NCBI RefSeq assembly: GCF_000614975.1
Contig: NZ_BALM01000012.1
Location: 62,001 to 126,000, forward strand
Reading direction: 5' to 3'
Source: Shewanella marina JCM 15074
GTDB taxonomy: Bacteria > Pseudomonadota > Gammaproteobacteria > Enterobacterales > Shewanellaceae
DNA length: 64,000 bases
A program made the translations under genes and the position numbers. Positions 9,333-18,568 of this stretch are shown here, piece by piece. Within the stretch, counting starts at the first letter, position 1; every line of letters starts with the position of its first letter. The notes beneath the pieces were generated by a model. The model saw only the letters and a list, made by a program, of their open reading frames with translations. It was not told where the DNA came from and ran no database searches.

Positions 9333-9923
9333 ATGATAAAAAATAACTCAGTTATGTACGGATTATGTGCTGTTACCAGTTTGTTCTCAGCTAATGTTTT
9401 AGCCGATATTGCCCCTGAGCAAGAGGTGTTTTTTGATGCGTTGCGTCAGCATTGTGGTCAAGCCTATGCGGGCACCATTACTGCAGGCGATAAAGATGAT
9501 GCGACCTTCGGTGGCAAAACCCTAGTGATGCACGTACGTGAATGCAGTGATAGCGTGATAAAAATTCCATTTCATGTGGGGGAAGACCGCTCTCGCACTT
9601 GGGTGGTCACTAAGACCGAGACCGGGTTGCGTTTAAAGCATGATCATCGTCATCAAGATGGCAGTGAAGATAAAGTGACTCAATACGGTGGTGATACTGC
9701 AGTTGCGGGGATTGAGCATAAGCAATCATTCCCGGTGGATGAGTTTTCTAAGCAGATGTTGATTGCTAATAATTTGCCGCAAGCCGTCACCAATGTGTGG
9801 CATATGTATGTCACTGACGATATATTTGCTTATCAATTAACGCGTGAAAATCGCAATTTTAAAGTTGATTTTGACTTAACGACGCCAATCACTCCTCCGC
9901 CAGCGCCTTGGGGACATAAATAG
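9333..9923 (+). CDS. Secreted hypothetical protein
   Basis: A 196-aa protein with a signal peptide (hydrophobic residues up to about 25, ending in a NVLADIA-type cleavage region), so probably periplasmic. The mature part has two cysteines (near HCGQAY and RECSDS) that could form a disulfide, and no enzyme motif I recognise. The ATG at 9333 is chosen over 9321 because GGAG lies 7 bp before it and the first ATG would put charged residues ahead of the signal peptide. It is 23 bp after the YkvA gene and is followed by a good terminator. Confidence 0.82.
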   Translation: MIKNNSVMYGLCAVTSLFSANVLADIAPEQEVFFDALRQHCGQAYAGTITAGDKDDATFGGKTLVMHVRECSDSVIKIPFHVGEDRSRTWVVTKTETGLRLKHDHRHQDGSEDKVTQYGGDTAVAGIEHKQSFPVDEFSKQMLIANNLPQAVTNVWHMYVTDDIFAYQLTRENRNFKVDFDLTTPITPPPAPWGHK

Positions 9924-9954
9924 TCCTCATCGTTGTCAATGTCACTTTATGTAG

Positions 9955-9987
9955 AACTCTTTTCATTATTGGTGAGAAGAGTTTTTT
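9955..9987 (+). terminator. Intrinsic terminator
   Basis: AACTCTTTTCA and TGAGAAGAGTT pair with one mismatch around a 7-base loop, followed by TTTT. It ends the YkvA/secreted protein unit. Confidence 0.75.
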
Positions 9988-10085
9988 ATTGGGGAAATGA
10001 CTATCTAATCTTGCCAATTTATTATCCATCACTCCGCCTTACACTATGGCATAATGGCGCCAAATACATGACAGAGTTGTAATCA

Positions 10086-10355
10086 ATGGATAATCAACAA
10101 GAAAGCTACATGACTGAAGCGACACTTATCGAAACAATCGAAAATCAGCTTGCTGATGGCGAGCCTAAGAAAGTCAAAGAAACGTTAATGCGATTAGTCA
10201 TGACGGGTACGCCGCGTGAAGAAGCGATTGAGTGGATGGCTTGTGCGCTGGCTGTTGAAGTGATGGATGTGATGCAAAATGGCGCATCATTTAATGAAAA
10301 GCGTTACAGTCAACATCTTGATTTATTACCGAATATGGATTGGATGGAAGATTAA
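10086..10355 (+). CDS. Small conserved-looking hypothetical protein
   Basis: An 89-aa acidic, soluble, probably helical protein with no signal peptide. I do not recognise a named domain. Coding bias and the isolated position between two terminators support a real gene. The ATG at 10086 is used; a second in-frame ATG at 10110 is possible because neither start has a strong ribosome site. It stands before yggL but the 114-bp gap suggests a separate promoter. Confidence 0.7.
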   Translation: MDNQQESYMTEATLIETIENQLADGEPKKVKETLMRLVMTGTPREEAIEWMACALAVEVMDVMQNGASFNEKRYSQHLDLLPNMDWMED

Positions 10356-10469
10356 ATCCGCATTGGTTAATCGTTTGCTATATCAAGTAAGTTTTCCCCC
10401 AAGCAATACTGCACGAATGGCCCATACTCTGGGTTGATCGTGATTGCTATATTTTAGATAGGTTTTACT

Positions 10470-10799
10470 ATGCAAAAACAAAGAAATAGACGTTTAAGAA
10501 AGAAATTATATGTAGGTGAATTTGCCAAGTTTGGTTTTAGAGCTGATGCCCACTTTGATTTATTAAATCATGGTTGTAATGATCAATTCTTTGATGACTT
10601 TGCTGATTTCCTTGAGTCGCGAGAATTGTTATTTGTTGGCGGTGCTTCACAAGGCGCATTTGATGCTTTCGTGATTGCAGATGAGCGTTATGAGTCTACG
10701 ACTGAAGACGATCGTCAAGCCGTACAGGCATGGTTAGCAGCTCACCCTAAGTGCTCAGAAGTGGTTGTGTCTGAAATGCAAGATATGAACGACTTCTAG
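10470..10799 (+). CDS. yggL: YggL family 50S ribosome-associated protein
   Basis: A 109-aa protein matching the YggL/DUF469 family: basic N-terminus QKQRNRRLRKKLYVGEF, then GFRADAHF, a central FFDDFADFLESRELLFVGGA and a C-terminal V.AWLAAHP region. Members associate with the large ribosomal subunit; the precise role is unclear. Length is normal. A bidirectional terminator follows. Confidence 0.9.
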   Translation: MQKQRNRRLRKKLYVGEFAKFGFRADAHFDLLNHGCNDQFFDDFADFLESRELLFVGGASQGAFDAFVIADERYESTTEDDRQAVQAWLAAHPKCSEVVVSEMQDMNDF

Positions 10800-10824
10800 T
10801 CGTGATTGCAGATTAAGTGGCAAT

Positions 10825-10855
10825 AAAAAATGCACCTAATAAGGTGCATTTTTTT
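10825..10855. terminator. Bidirectional intrinsic terminator
   Basis: ATGCACCT and AGGTGCAT (10830-10849) form a perfect stem around a 4-base loop, with an A-run to the left and a T-run to the right. It can stop both yggL on the plus strand and the S9 peptidase on the minus strand. Confidence 0.9.
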
Positions 10856-10868
10856 GTAATAAAGGGGT

Positions 10869-12926
10869 CTAATTAACCGCTTTACCTAGGACATAATGCT
10901 CGAACCATTTTTGATCCCAATCCATCTTGGTTTGGCGGTGATCATATTGGCTTAAACCATGGCCTTCATCTGGATAAACGACTAACTCAACGGGCACATT
11001 TAAATAGTGGTATAAGGTTCGATACAAACCTTGAGCATGACCGAGAGGCACTCGCTCATCGCCTTCGCCGATGTGAATTAAGGTTGGTGTTTTAATCTTA
11101 TTGGCTTGGGTTAAGCTTGACCCCTTGTTATAAGCTTCAACTTGCTCCCACGGTAGCCCCTGCATAAAGTTAATCACATGGCCGGGGGTATCTTCTAAAA
11201 TCCACTGCAGACGTTGATCAAATACACCGGCACCAGAACTCGCCGCTTTAAAGCGATCACTGTGAGTGATCAGGGCATTGGTCAGGTAGCCACCGTTGCT
11301 CCAGCCCATCACTGCCATCTTATCGCCATCAACAATGCCTTGCTCAATCAGGTAATCGACGCCTGACATAATATCTTGTACTTCAATATCATGCTCATGG
11401 CCAACCAGATCGGTTAAGAACTTATCGCCATAGCCAGTAGAACCGCGGTAGTTAGGAGAGAATAATGCCCAACCATTGGCGGCAAAGGTGCTACGGCCAT
11501 AGCTGCGATGTTGCAAAGCATAAGGTGTTGCAGCCGTTGGTCCACCATGAATTTGCACTACTAATGGCAGTGGGCCTTGGCTTTTGTCATATTTAGGTGG
11601 CAACTCTAAAATACCTTCAAGCAGGGTGCCGTCAGGTGCTGACCATTTCACTATTGATATTTGTGGCAATAACCAAGTATCGACTTGTGGATTAATTGAA
11701 GTTAGGCGAATTTTATTGGTTTGTTGCCTATCGGCACTGGCGGTAAATAGATCATAAAAATGGTCGAGGCCATTATGGCTAAACAGTACACGGCGGCCAT
11801 CTTTACCAAAGCTATAACTGCCAATCACATTATCACCAGCAATCAAGCTACGTGTATCACCTTGTAAGCCATTTTTAACTTCGCTACAGAAGAGATTAAC
11901 GCGGCCCATATCCGCGGCTCGGTAGCAGATCTCATCGCTATTTGGTCGCCATTGGATGTCATTACTGGTGAGGGTGACTTGTTTTGGGCGCTTTAACTCA
12001 ATCTGACTTTGGTCGTTAATATTGGCGACAAATAAACGACCTGGATGACCATCAAAATCTATACGGAATGCCAATTGTTGGTTATCTGGATGCCAATCAA
12101 GGCCTAATAACCAGCCATAAGGAGAGGCGGCTTGGCTACGCCATGTGGTGTCAGCCAGTTGGCTATTTTGTTTGGTTTTGGTGTTATAAATATCAATATT
12201 TGACCAGCCTTCTAAGAAGACTAATTCATTATCTGTTGTGGTAATACGGGCGATTTGTTGTTGATCATTACTGACATCAAATTCCCATACGACTTTGTCA
12301 TCGTCGAGTACGAGTTGCTGGCGGTAATTGTGTAAGTCGAGTTTATAAAGTGGGTTAACTTTACGTTCACCATGGCCATACTGAGGTTGTTTATGCTGAC
12401 TGCGCATGGCTGACCATTTATCCTCGTCTTTACTATTACGATAACCGAGGAAATATAATTGATGACCATTATGATTAAGCTCAAAGGCTTTGACGCCTAA
12501 AGGCTCTTTCGTCATGGGGACGGCATCACCACCATTAATTGGGATCCTAAAAACTTGGGTTTTGCCATTAAATGGCGCTTTTGCATCGACTTTGCTTTGT
12601 TTGCCAAGAAAGTAAATAAATTGACCATCAGGACTCAATTGCAAACTGGATTCACTTTCATTACTAAATGTGAGTCGCTTGATTTGTTTAGAGGCCAATT
12701 CGATTTGCCAAATATCACGTTGGGCATGATTTAACTCTTTATCCCAACGGTTTTCTAGCCAAATAGCATGACGCCCATCCGGGCTGGCAAGCACATTGCT
12801 CATATTACTAATTTCAAAAAAATCATCGTTATTAATTTGATGCTCTCTTTGGGCTGCATTGACGTTTGTTGATAATAAAGTGGTACTACAAAAAAGGGCG
12901 AGCCAAGTCAGTTTATATTTATCCAT
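10869..12926 (-). CDS. S9 family (prolyl oligopeptidase) serine peptidase, secreted
   Basis: A 685-aa protein. Residues 1-24 form a signal peptide ending in NVNAA, so it acts in the periplasm or outside. The middle has repeated PD40/TolB-type propeller strands (SPDGQFIYFLG, HPDNQQLAFRI and similar). The C-terminal 260 residues are an alpha/beta hydrolase domain with the nucleophile in GWSNGGY, an acid in GEGDERVPL and the histidine in DEGHGL. This is the architecture of acylaminoacyl-peptidase or dipeptidyl-peptidase-like enzymes that trim short peptides. Monocistronic. Exact specificity is unknown. Confidence 0.93.
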   Translation of the reverse strand: MDKYKLTWLALFCSTTLLSTNVNAAQREHQINNDDFFEISNMSNVLASPDGRHAIWLENRWDKELNHAQRDIWQIELASKQIKRLTFSNESESSLQLSPDGQFIYFLGKQSKVDAKAPFNGKTQVFRIPINGGDAVPMTKEPLGVKAFELNHNGHQLYFLGYRNSKDEDKWSAMRSQHKQPQYGHGERKVNPLYKLDLHNYRQQLVLDDDKVVWEFDVSNDQQQIARITTTDNELVFLEGWSNIDIYNTKTKQNSQLADTTWRSQAASPYGWLLGLDWHPDNQQLAFRIDFDGHPGRLFVANINDQSQIELKRPKQVTLTSNDIQWRPNSDEICYRAADMGRVNLFCSEVKNGLQGDTRSLIAGDNVIGSYSFGKDGRRVLFSHNGLDHFYDLFTASADRQQTNKIRLTSINPQVDTWLLPQISIVKWSAPDGTLLEGILELPPKYDKSQGPLPLVVQIHGGPTAATPYALQHRSYGRSTFAANGWALFSPNYRGSTGYGDKFLTDLVGHEHDIEVQDIMSGVDYLIEQGIVDGDKMAVMGWSNGGYLTNALITHSDRFKAASSGAGVFDQRLQWILEDTPGHVINFMQGLPWEQVEAYNKGSSLTQANKIKTPTLIHIGEGDERVPLGHAQGLYRTLYHYLNVPVELVVYPDEGHGLSQYDHRQTKMDWDQKWFEHYVLGKAVN

Positions 12927-13265
12927 GATTTACTGGTTCCATTAGTAAAGGATAGAGCTTAATTGCGATAGGTGGTCGTAAAACGAACAGTAGTATTAAT
13001 ATATCGTAAGAGATTATTTTTGCTATAGGAAAGTAATCAAAATGATAAAAATAATGGAATTATGACGAAATGAAGCGAAGATGGATAAATTTGAAAGGTT
13101 CCAGCCACCAAAGTGATTAATAACGCAGATGGCAACTGACGCAACCACAGTGATGACTGGAGGTAACGACCGCAGTCGTTACCTCGCTAATTTAAGCTGG
13201 CTTTGCTTAATAAGTAAAGCTTAAATAGTGAAATAGCGATTTAAACAGAATATTGTCGTTATAAA
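12927..13265. other. Intergenic region with two inverted repeats
   Basis: A 339-bp gap between the S9 peptidase promoter side and the end of ygbA. It holds a perfect 10-bp-arm hairpin at 13161-13184 and an imperfect inverted repeat at 13191-13225 (outer arms TTTAAGC and GCTTAAA). No coding region is convincing. Confidence 0.6.
13161..13184. repeat. Perfect hairpin, possible repetitive extragenic element
   Basis: AGGTAACGAC and GTCGTTACCT enclose CGCA: 10-bp perfect arms with a 4-base loop. Neither side has a T-run, so it is not an ordinary terminator. Its size and its place downstream of ygbA resemble repetitive extragenic palindromes, but no second copy was seen in this window. Confidence 0.45.
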
Positions 13266-13646
13266 TTAGGCTTTATTATTACGTAAGTGCCGATTTGAAA
13301 CATTTTGCTCCGGTTTACTCGGTACTCGACGTTGCTCATTAACTAAATGTTTAATCGCTAATATAGGATGTTTTAATAACATTCTTGGGCCAGCATAGCT
13401 CATAATTTGCCGTGCTTGTTCGCGCATGGCGGGTTTATAACAATGGATCGGGCATTTATTGCAAGTGGGTTTTTGTTCGCCATAGGGGCAACGATCTAAT
13501 CGCATTAATGCGTATTGATTAAATTCCTGACAGGTCGGACATTGGCTTAGGTGAGGATGATGTGCTTTGCAGTGGATATGGACCATCGCTTTAATGGTTT
13601 TATATTCTGATTGCAGTGAACCTTGTAATATATCGTGATCTGCCAT
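13266..13646 (-). CDS. ygbA: YgbA family protein (nitrous oxide-stimulated promoter family)
   Basis: A 126-aa cytoplasmic protein rich in cysteine. The spaced pairs C..C in QCPTCQ near residue 37, then CPYGEQKPTCNKCPIHCY near 53-70, match the YgbA/NO-stimulated family, whose Escherichia coli member is repressed by NsrR and helps recovery from nitrosative stress. The cysteines suggest metal or Fe-S binding (inference). The ATG follows GAGGAG. No clear NsrR site was identified upstream by eye. The last 30 residues are basic and probably disordered. Confidence 0.85.
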   Translation of the reverse strand: MADHDILQGSLQSEYKTIKAMVHIHCKAHHPHLSQCPTCQEFNQYALMRLDRCPYGEQKPTCNKCPIHCYKPAMREQARQIMSYAGPRMLLKHPILAIKHLVNEQRRVPSKPEQNVSNRHLRNNKA

Positions 13647-13807
13647 TGCAACTCCTCTTTAGCGATTTCTATGACTCAAACTAACCGCATATTCGGATAG
13701 CTTGAGTATGCATAGTAGGTTGCTAATATAGGCCGACACAAATTGAGATGTTATTTTTTTGAGCTAACTCTCCAAATTCTCAACTCAGTTAACCCAAAGT
13801 ATATGCG

Positions 13808-14167
13808 TTAAATATGAATTACTTTATCTGCATCAAGTGTCCAGAGGGTTAAATCTGTTAAAGTACCAATCTGACATTCAGGAATAAGCATATCTGTTGT
13901 AACACCTCGTGCTTCTGCGCAGGTTTTACATAACTTAATTTCAACCTGTTGCGCGAGTAAGATCTCTAACATTTGTTGAATGTTATAGCTGAGGTCGGGT
14001 GTTTGTTGGCCGGGTAATGCCGCAAAAATAGCATCTGACATTAGAAATAACTTGAGTTCAACGGCTTGTTGAGACTGATCTTTTAATGCAAGCGCAATAC
14101 GTAAACTATTGAATAGTTTTTCTGTGCCATAAGGACTGGCGTGGGCGACAATGACTATTTTTTGCAT
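13808..14167 (-). CDS. DsrE/YchN-like family protein
   Basis: A 119-aa protein with a Rossmann-like start (QKIVIVAHASPYGTEKLFNSLRIALAL), a central LKLFLMSDAIFAAL strand-helix and CKTCAEARG near residue 79, the pattern of DsrE/DsrF-like and YchN-like small sulfur-relay proteins. The cysteine pair could carry a persulfide or be structural. The family function is broad, so no specific reaction is assigned. Likely monocistronic. Confidence 0.82.
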   Translation of the reverse strand: MQKIVIVAHASPYGTEKLFNSLRIALALKDQSQQAVELKLFLMSDAIFAALPGQQTPDLSYNIQQMLEILLAQQVEIKLCKTCAEARGVTTDMLIPECQIGTLTDLTLWTLDADKVIHI

Positions 14168-14326
14168 CGTTAAGGTCTCGAATTTGTAGTGAGTTAGTAG
14201 TAGATTAAATCATTCTAACTCGATGTTGTAATAGGTTTTTTGATACCTATGGCAAAATAGGATATAAATTATCTTGGATAAAAATAAAGCATATTAATTG
14301 AGTTCATTATTTAAAGGTGAGACACC

Positions 14327-15256
14327 ATGGAAATCATCGTCATTATTGTGTTGGTTTTAATCGGCTTCTATTTATTTAAACGCGCCCAACGTGTTGCCCG
14401 TGAAGAGCAACTAAAAGCGTTTAATGAGAAGGTAAACACTAAGGCAGAGCAAGAGACTGTCACAGAACCTGCAATGGTTGTTGATGATAACATCCCACCA
14501 TTATCGGCATCGGTTACTCCCGCTGTACAAGATATAGCGTCTACCCCTATCACCATGAAGGTGCCAACAGAGCCTCTTGAGCAAGTGATGGCGTATGAGC
14601 CTGAGATTGCTGATCCGGTTATTGATGTGCAAGCACAAATTGCAGCTCAAGCTGAAAAAGCGCGTGAGCCTTCTGCAGTTAAGCATAATGAACCCGATCT
14701 AACATTAGTTGAAAATGATATTAAAGATGTACCATTAACGGTTGTTGATGAGCATCAAGTCACTGATACTGCAGTTGAAGCAGTTGAAGCAGTTGAAGCA
14801 GTTGAAGCAGTTGAAGCAGTTGAAGCAGTTGAAGCAGTTGAAGCAGATAACGCTGTTGCAGCTAATCAGCCTATTCCACAGTGGGCTAACGATAAATTGC
14901 AGCAAAGTATGAGCCACTATTTACAGGCCACAACCCCAGATAGCCGCTTACTTGGGTTAACGGGCGCCATCAAAGAGTGTTATAAGCTGCGCAAACAAGC
15001 GCAATATAGTCAGTATGGCTGCGAGTTATACCAACAGTTTGACCAATTAGTGCTTGAGAACCAAAAGGTGGTAGCGTTACTTTCTGGTGAAGTATTTATG
15101 CAATTATCAACTTTGCTAAGTGATAATGGCCAATATGCACAAGCGATAGCATTATGTGAGCAAGCTCAGGGCTTGCAATTAACTGATGGCACCGTGACTG
15201 GTTTTGAAGGTCGAATTACGCGAATTCAACGTAGCCAAGCAAAAGCTATGCGTTAA
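14327..15256 (+). CDS. Membrane-anchored protein with Ala-Val-Glu tandem repeat
   Basis: A 309-aa protein I do not recognise. Residues 1-16 form a hydrophobic N-terminal anchor (IIVIIVLVLIGFYLF), followed by a low-complexity acidic and proline-rich linker to about residue 180 and a helical C-terminal domain (about 185-309) with a TPR-like look near LLSDNGQYAQAIALCEQAQ. The linker contains eight perfect Ala-Val-Glu units coded by a 9-bp tandem repeat. The ATG follows GGTGAG. A terminator lies 20 bp after the stop. The linker may act as a spacer holding the C-terminal domain away from the membrane (inference). Confidence 0.8.
   Translation: MEIIVIIVLVLIGFYLFKRAQRVAREEQLKAFNEKVNTKAEQETVTEPAMVVDDNIPPLSASVTPAVQDIASTPITMKVPTEPLEQVMAYEPEIADPVIDVQAQIAAQAEKAREPSAVKHNEPDLTLVENDIKDVPLTVVDEHQVTDTAVEAVEAVEAVEAVEAVEAVEAVEADNAVAANQPIPQWANDKLQQSMSHYLQATTPDSRLLGLTGAIKECYKLRKQAQYSQYGCELYQQFDQLVLENQKVVALLSGEVFMQLSTLLSDNGQYAQAIALCEQAQGLQLTDGTVTGFEGRITRIQRSQAKAMR
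14771..14842 (+). repeat. Perfect 9-bp tandem repeat, eight copies
   Basis: GCAGTTGAA is repeated eight times without error, coding (Ala-Val-Glu)8. Perfect identity at the DNA level implies recent expansion by slippage; copy-number change by whole units keeps the frame. Confidence 0.97.
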
Positions 15257-15274
15257 TCACTAATTGCTTATAAT

Positions 15275-15300
15275 AAGCGGACATTGGTTCCGCTTTTTTT
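15275..15300 (+). terminator. Intrinsic terminator
   Basis: AAGCGG and CCGCTT flank a 9-base loop and are followed by a T-run. It closes the gene ending at 15256 and lies just before the lipoprotein gene. Confidence 0.75.
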
Positions 15301-15313
15301 ATGGGTAAAAATA

Positions 15314-15601
15314 ATGAAAATGATATTAAAAGGCGTATTTGTCTTTTCAATAGTACTATTAAGTGGTTGTACTAAAACGCCTGAGTGGACTTTGTTTTAT
15401 TATTCTGACCATAGCGTAGTCCCTAAAAATGTTGATGATTTTTCCTATATTGAAGGCTATTACGATAGCCTAGAACATTGCCAAATTAAGGCGCGTGGTA
15501 TGGAACGTATTAGTGAATATAAAAACAATGCATATAAGTGTGGTTTACGCTGTAAGTTAGATGCCAATAAACAAGTTAAATGTGAGCAATACAGTCAGTA
15601 A
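15314..15601 (+). CDS. Small lipoprotein
   Basis: A 95-aa protein with a lipoprotein signal: basic MKMILKG, hydrophobic stretch, then lipobox LLSGC at about residue 20. Residue +2 after the cysteine is threonine, which favours outer-membrane sorting. The mature part has four further cysteines (EHCQ, YKCGLRCK, VKCEQ), perhaps two disulfides. The ATG at 15314 is used because the only longer start (TTG at 15284) falls inside the preceding terminator. Function unknown. Confidence 0.75.
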   Translation: MKMILKGVFVFSIVLLSGCTKTPEWTLFYYSDHSVVPKNVDDFSYIEGYYDSLEHCQIKARGMERISEYKNNAYKCGLRCKLDANKQVKCEQYSQ

Positions 15602-15639
15602 CTTATTAGCTGATTTAACCTGAATATTAAGGAGTGATG

Positions 15640-17079
15640 ATGCAATTTAAATATGATTTTTTTGAGCAGTTAACATCACTCTATCAAGTGGTGAGTCCTA
15701 GTGCGATAGATAATCCATCTTGGTTAGCATGGAGCGATGATGCGGCGCAGTTAATTCATCATTGCCAACAAAGTGATCACTTACTGCAACAGTTTGCAGG
15801 GCAACAACCTCTGCCGCAAGCTCACTATTATGCGCAAGTCTATAGCGGCCATCAATTTGGTGGTTATAGTCCCAGATTAGGTGATGGTCGCTCTATTATT
15901 GTAGGTGAAGTGTTAGGGCCTCAAGGGGCGTTTGATATGGCGCTTAAAGGGGCCGGCAAAACGCCTTTTTCACGCCATGGTGATGGCCGCGCAGTGATGC
16001 GCTCAAGTATTCGCGAGTTCTTAGCCAGTGAGGCGATGTACCATCTTGGTATTCCAACTTCACGCGCGCTAGCTGTTGTTGGCAGTGATACACCTGTATT
16101 ACGTCAGCAGATGGAAACCGCAGCGATTACAGTGCGTTTAGCCCGCAGCCATATTCGTTTTGGTCACTTTGAATATCTAACACATACCTTACAAGCAGGT
16201 AAATCTGAGCTAAAACAGCTAGTCGATTTTTGTATTAAGCAGCATTATCAATATAGCTGTGATAGTGCGGGTTATCACGCGTGGTTTCATCAAGTGGTGC
16301 AAGATACCGCGAGAATGATTGCTCATTGGCAAGCTGTTGGCTTTTGTCATGGCGTGATGAATACCGACAATATGTCGATTCTGGGTGATACCTTTGATTA
16401 TGGCCCGTTTGCTTTTCTTGATACTTACCATGAAGATTTTATTTGTAATAAGTCAGATGGTGAGGGTCGTTATGCTTTTTCACAGCAAGTGTCAGTTGGT
16501 TTTTGGAATTTACAGTGCCTCGCACAGGCATTAACCCCCCTGCTTGAATCTGATGTTTTGGTGCAAGCATTACAGACTTATCAGCCGTTAGTGGTTGAGC
16601 ATTATTTATATTTGATGCGCCAAAAGTTAGGGTTAGCCATCGTTGCTCGAAACCAACAACGTGATTTTGAAATTATTGGTCAATTAACCCATGTGATGCA
16701 AACTCAGCGCTTAGATTATACGCTAACATTGCGGCAATTAGCTGAAGAGGAGCCATTCATCACAAAACATCCGGTACGTGATCACTGTATTGATCCACAA
16801 GCCTTTGACGCTTGGTATGATAACTACCTTGAGGCTTTACCGGAGGTGACTGATACCGCGCAATGGCAACAACAGCGATTGGCAGTGAATCCTAAATATG
16901 TGCTACGTAACTATTTAGCGCAAGAAGCCATTATAGGATTGGAGCGAGGTGATAAGCGTCCATTTGAGTTGCTATACCAAACACTTAGGCAACCCTATAT
17001 TACACACACTGGCGCAGAAGCATTAACTCAGCGACCGCCAGATTGGGGTGAAGGTTTAATTTTATCTTGCAGTAGTTAG
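15640..17079 (+). CDS. selO: Protein adenylyltransferase SelO (YdiU/UPF0061)
   Basis: A 479-aa pseudokinase-fold enzyme that transfers AMP to protein hydroxyl groups. The N-terminal [28 protein letters not shown] and the [30 protein letters not shown] block are SelO signatures, and [24 protein letters not shown] is its active-site region. It ends in LSCSS; this Cys-Ser-Ser tail corresponds to the Sec-Ser-Ser end of animal SelO and to the redox cysteine of the E. coli protein. ATG 15640 is preferred because AAGGAG lies 5 bp before it; GTG 15634 and ATG 15637 are too close. It stands before the DUF3630-like gene, srkA and dsbA, suggesting a redox or envelope-stress neighbourhood. Confidence 0.95.
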   Translation: MQFKYDFFEQLTSLYQVVSPSAIDNPSWLAWSDDAAQLIHHCQQSDHLLQQFAGQQPLPQAHYYAQVYSGHQFGGYSPRLGDGRSIIVGEVLGPQGAFDMALKGAGKTPFSRHGDGRAVMRSSIREFLASEAMYHLGIPTSRALAVVGSDTPVLRQQMETAAITVRLARSHIRFGHFEYLTHTLQAGKSELKQLVDFCIKQHYQYSCDSAGYHAWFHQVVQDTARMIAHWQAVGFCHGVMNTDNMSILGDTFDYGPFAFLDTYHEDFICNKSDGEGRYAFSQQVSVGFWNLQCLAQALTPLLESDVLVQALQTYQPLVVEHYLYLMRQKLGLAIVARNQQRDFEIIGQLTHVMQTQRLDYTLTLRQLAEEEPFITKHPVRDHCIDPQAFDAWYDNYLEALPEVTDTAQWQQQRLAVNPKYVLRNYLAQEAIIGLERGDKRPFELLYQTLRQPYITHTGAEALTQRPPDWGEGLILSCSS

Positions 17080-17086
17080 GGATGAT

Positions 17087-17383
17087 ATGAAGATAAAGAG
17101 TATTGAAATAATTGAACAAAATCTTTGTTTGTTGATAAATACAGAGATTGATTTTGAGCAATTTAATAATTTTGCAGACAGTTTATGCCAAGCCATAGAT
17201 TGTACTGTAATTGAGCGTCAATGGGGCGCAGATAGACATCAATGGTTACTCGATTTTGAGGGGACTCGTCTCGAGTTACATTATGAGTTTTATAGCCAAG
17301 CATGTTGGTTAACTGTAGCCGATGTCCAAGATCTTGATGTTTTACAATATTTAGCTCAATTATTGAGACCCTTTTATGAATAG
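17087..17383 (+). CDS. DUF3630-like small protein
   Basis: A 98-aa soluble protein with the feel of a compact alpha/beta domain (FEQFNNFADSLCQAIDC, then HQWLLDFEGTRLELHYEFYSQACWLTV). It resembles the DUF3630 proteins found just before srkA in Shewanella-type genomes; the match is from memory. It begins 8 bp after selO and overlaps srkA by 8 bp, so translation is probably coupled. Function unknown. Confidence 0.75.
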   Translation: MKIKSIEIIEQNLCLLINTEIDFEQFNNFADSLCQAIDCTVIERQWGADRHQWLLDFEGTRLELHYEFYSQACWLTVADVQDLDVLQYLAQLLRPFYE

Positions 17384-18398
17384 TTCAGAGCAACAAGCTC
17401 AAGCAAGTGGTTTTCACTTCCAATCACTTACCCCTGATTTGATATTAGATGCGATTGAAAGCCTACAGATTTACCCTGAAACAGGGCTATTGGCACTCAA
17501 CAGTTATGAGAATCGTGTTTACCAATTTCGTTGTGATCGTGGTCAGCGCTATGTGGTGAAGTTTTACCGTCCAGAGCGTTGGACTGATGCGCAAATTATA
17601 GAAGAGCATCAGTTTGCCTTAGATTTATTGAGTGAAGAGATCCCCGTTGCTGCGCCATTAGCAATAGATGGTCAGACATTGCATCATTATCAAGGTTATC
17701 GTTTTACCCTGTTTCCATCAATTGGTGGCCGTAGTTTTGAGGTGGATAATCTAGATCAGTTAGAAGCCGTTGGCCGCTTTATTGGCAGAATACATCAATG
17801 GGCTGGCAGTAAGCCCTTTCAATACCGTGAAAGTTTAACGCCGCAAAATATGGGGCGTGACTCGGTAGCATGGCTGCGTGAGTCTGGTCATGTGCCTGAG
17901 TCATTGCAGTTGCCTTACTTTACCGTGGTCGAGCAAGTGTTAGCTTTAGTCGAACAACAGTGGCAGCAAGTCAATGCACCTATGATTCGATTACATGGCG
18001 ATTTGCATCCCGGTAATATCTTATGGACACCTGATGGCCCAGGTTTTGTTGACTTAGATGACGCTAAAATGGGGCCGCAAATCCAAGATTTATGGATGAT
18101 GTTAGCAGGTGATCATAATGAACAGCGATTACAGCTAGATGTGTTGCTTGAAGCTTATGAAGAGTTTTGCGAGTTTGATACGCGTCAGTTAGCGCTAATT
18201 GAGCCTTTACGTGCATTGCGTATGATCCAACAAACGGCGTGGGTGAGTCGTCGCTGGCAAGATCCTGCATTTCCGATGAGTTTTCCATGGTTTGGGCAGG
18301 AACAATATTGGGAGCAGCAAATTTTAGCTTTCAAGGAGCAACTCAGCACCTTACAAGCGCCGCCGATTACATTATATTCTGCTGGATTTAATGGTTAG
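17376..18398 (+). CDS. srkA: Stress response serine/threonine kinase SrkA (YihE)
   Basis: A 340-aa aminoglycoside-phosphotransferase-like kinase. Key motifs are YVVKFYRPERW near residue 55 (ATP-binding lysine), IRLHGDLHPGNILWT near 205 (catalytic Asp in HGDLHPGN) and FVDLDDAKMGP near 225 (metal-binding Asp). This matches YihE/SrkA, which counters cell death after envelope and oxidative stress. It overlaps the upstream gene by 8 bp and is followed after 170 bp by dsbA, the same srkA-dsbA order as in E. coli, where both respond to Cpx. Full length. Confidence 0.94.
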   Translation: MNSSEQQAQASGFHFQSLTPDLILDAIESLQIYPETGLLALNSYENRVYQFRCDRGQRYVVKFYRPERWTDAQIIEEHQFALDLLSEEIPVAAPLAIDGQTLHHYQGYRFTLFPSIGGRSFEVDNLDQLEAVGRFIGRIHQWAGSKPFQYRESLTPQNMGRDSVAWLRESGHVPESLQLPYFTVVEQVLALVEQQWQQVNAPMIRLHGDLHPGNILWTPDGPGFVDLDDAKMGPQIQDLWMMLAGDHNEQRLQLDVLLEAYEEFCEFDTRQLALIEPLRALRMIQQTAWVSRRWQDPAFPMSFPWFGQEQYWEQQILAFKEQLSTLQAPPITLYSAGFNG

Positions 18399-18568
18399 AT
18401 ACCTAGCGGGATTTAATGGTTAGTCCAAGTGGCTGATTGATTTTTGTGCGACAAGATTAAATAATTTATTACTATTTATTTACAATTGAACTCTCTAGAG
18501 TAAATACACTCCAAAAGAGATTATGATAATATTGCCTCAAATATATAGGTATACCTAAAGGAATAAAC

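Noticed and set aside
14771..14842. Short tandem repeat as a CRISPR array
   Set aside because: Units are 9 bp, contiguous and without spacers, and lie inside a coding frame.
14735..14917. Antisense reading frame coding a Phe-Asn-Cys repeat
   Set aside because: It is only the reverse translation of the GCAGTTGAA tandem repeat; no ribosome site or other support.
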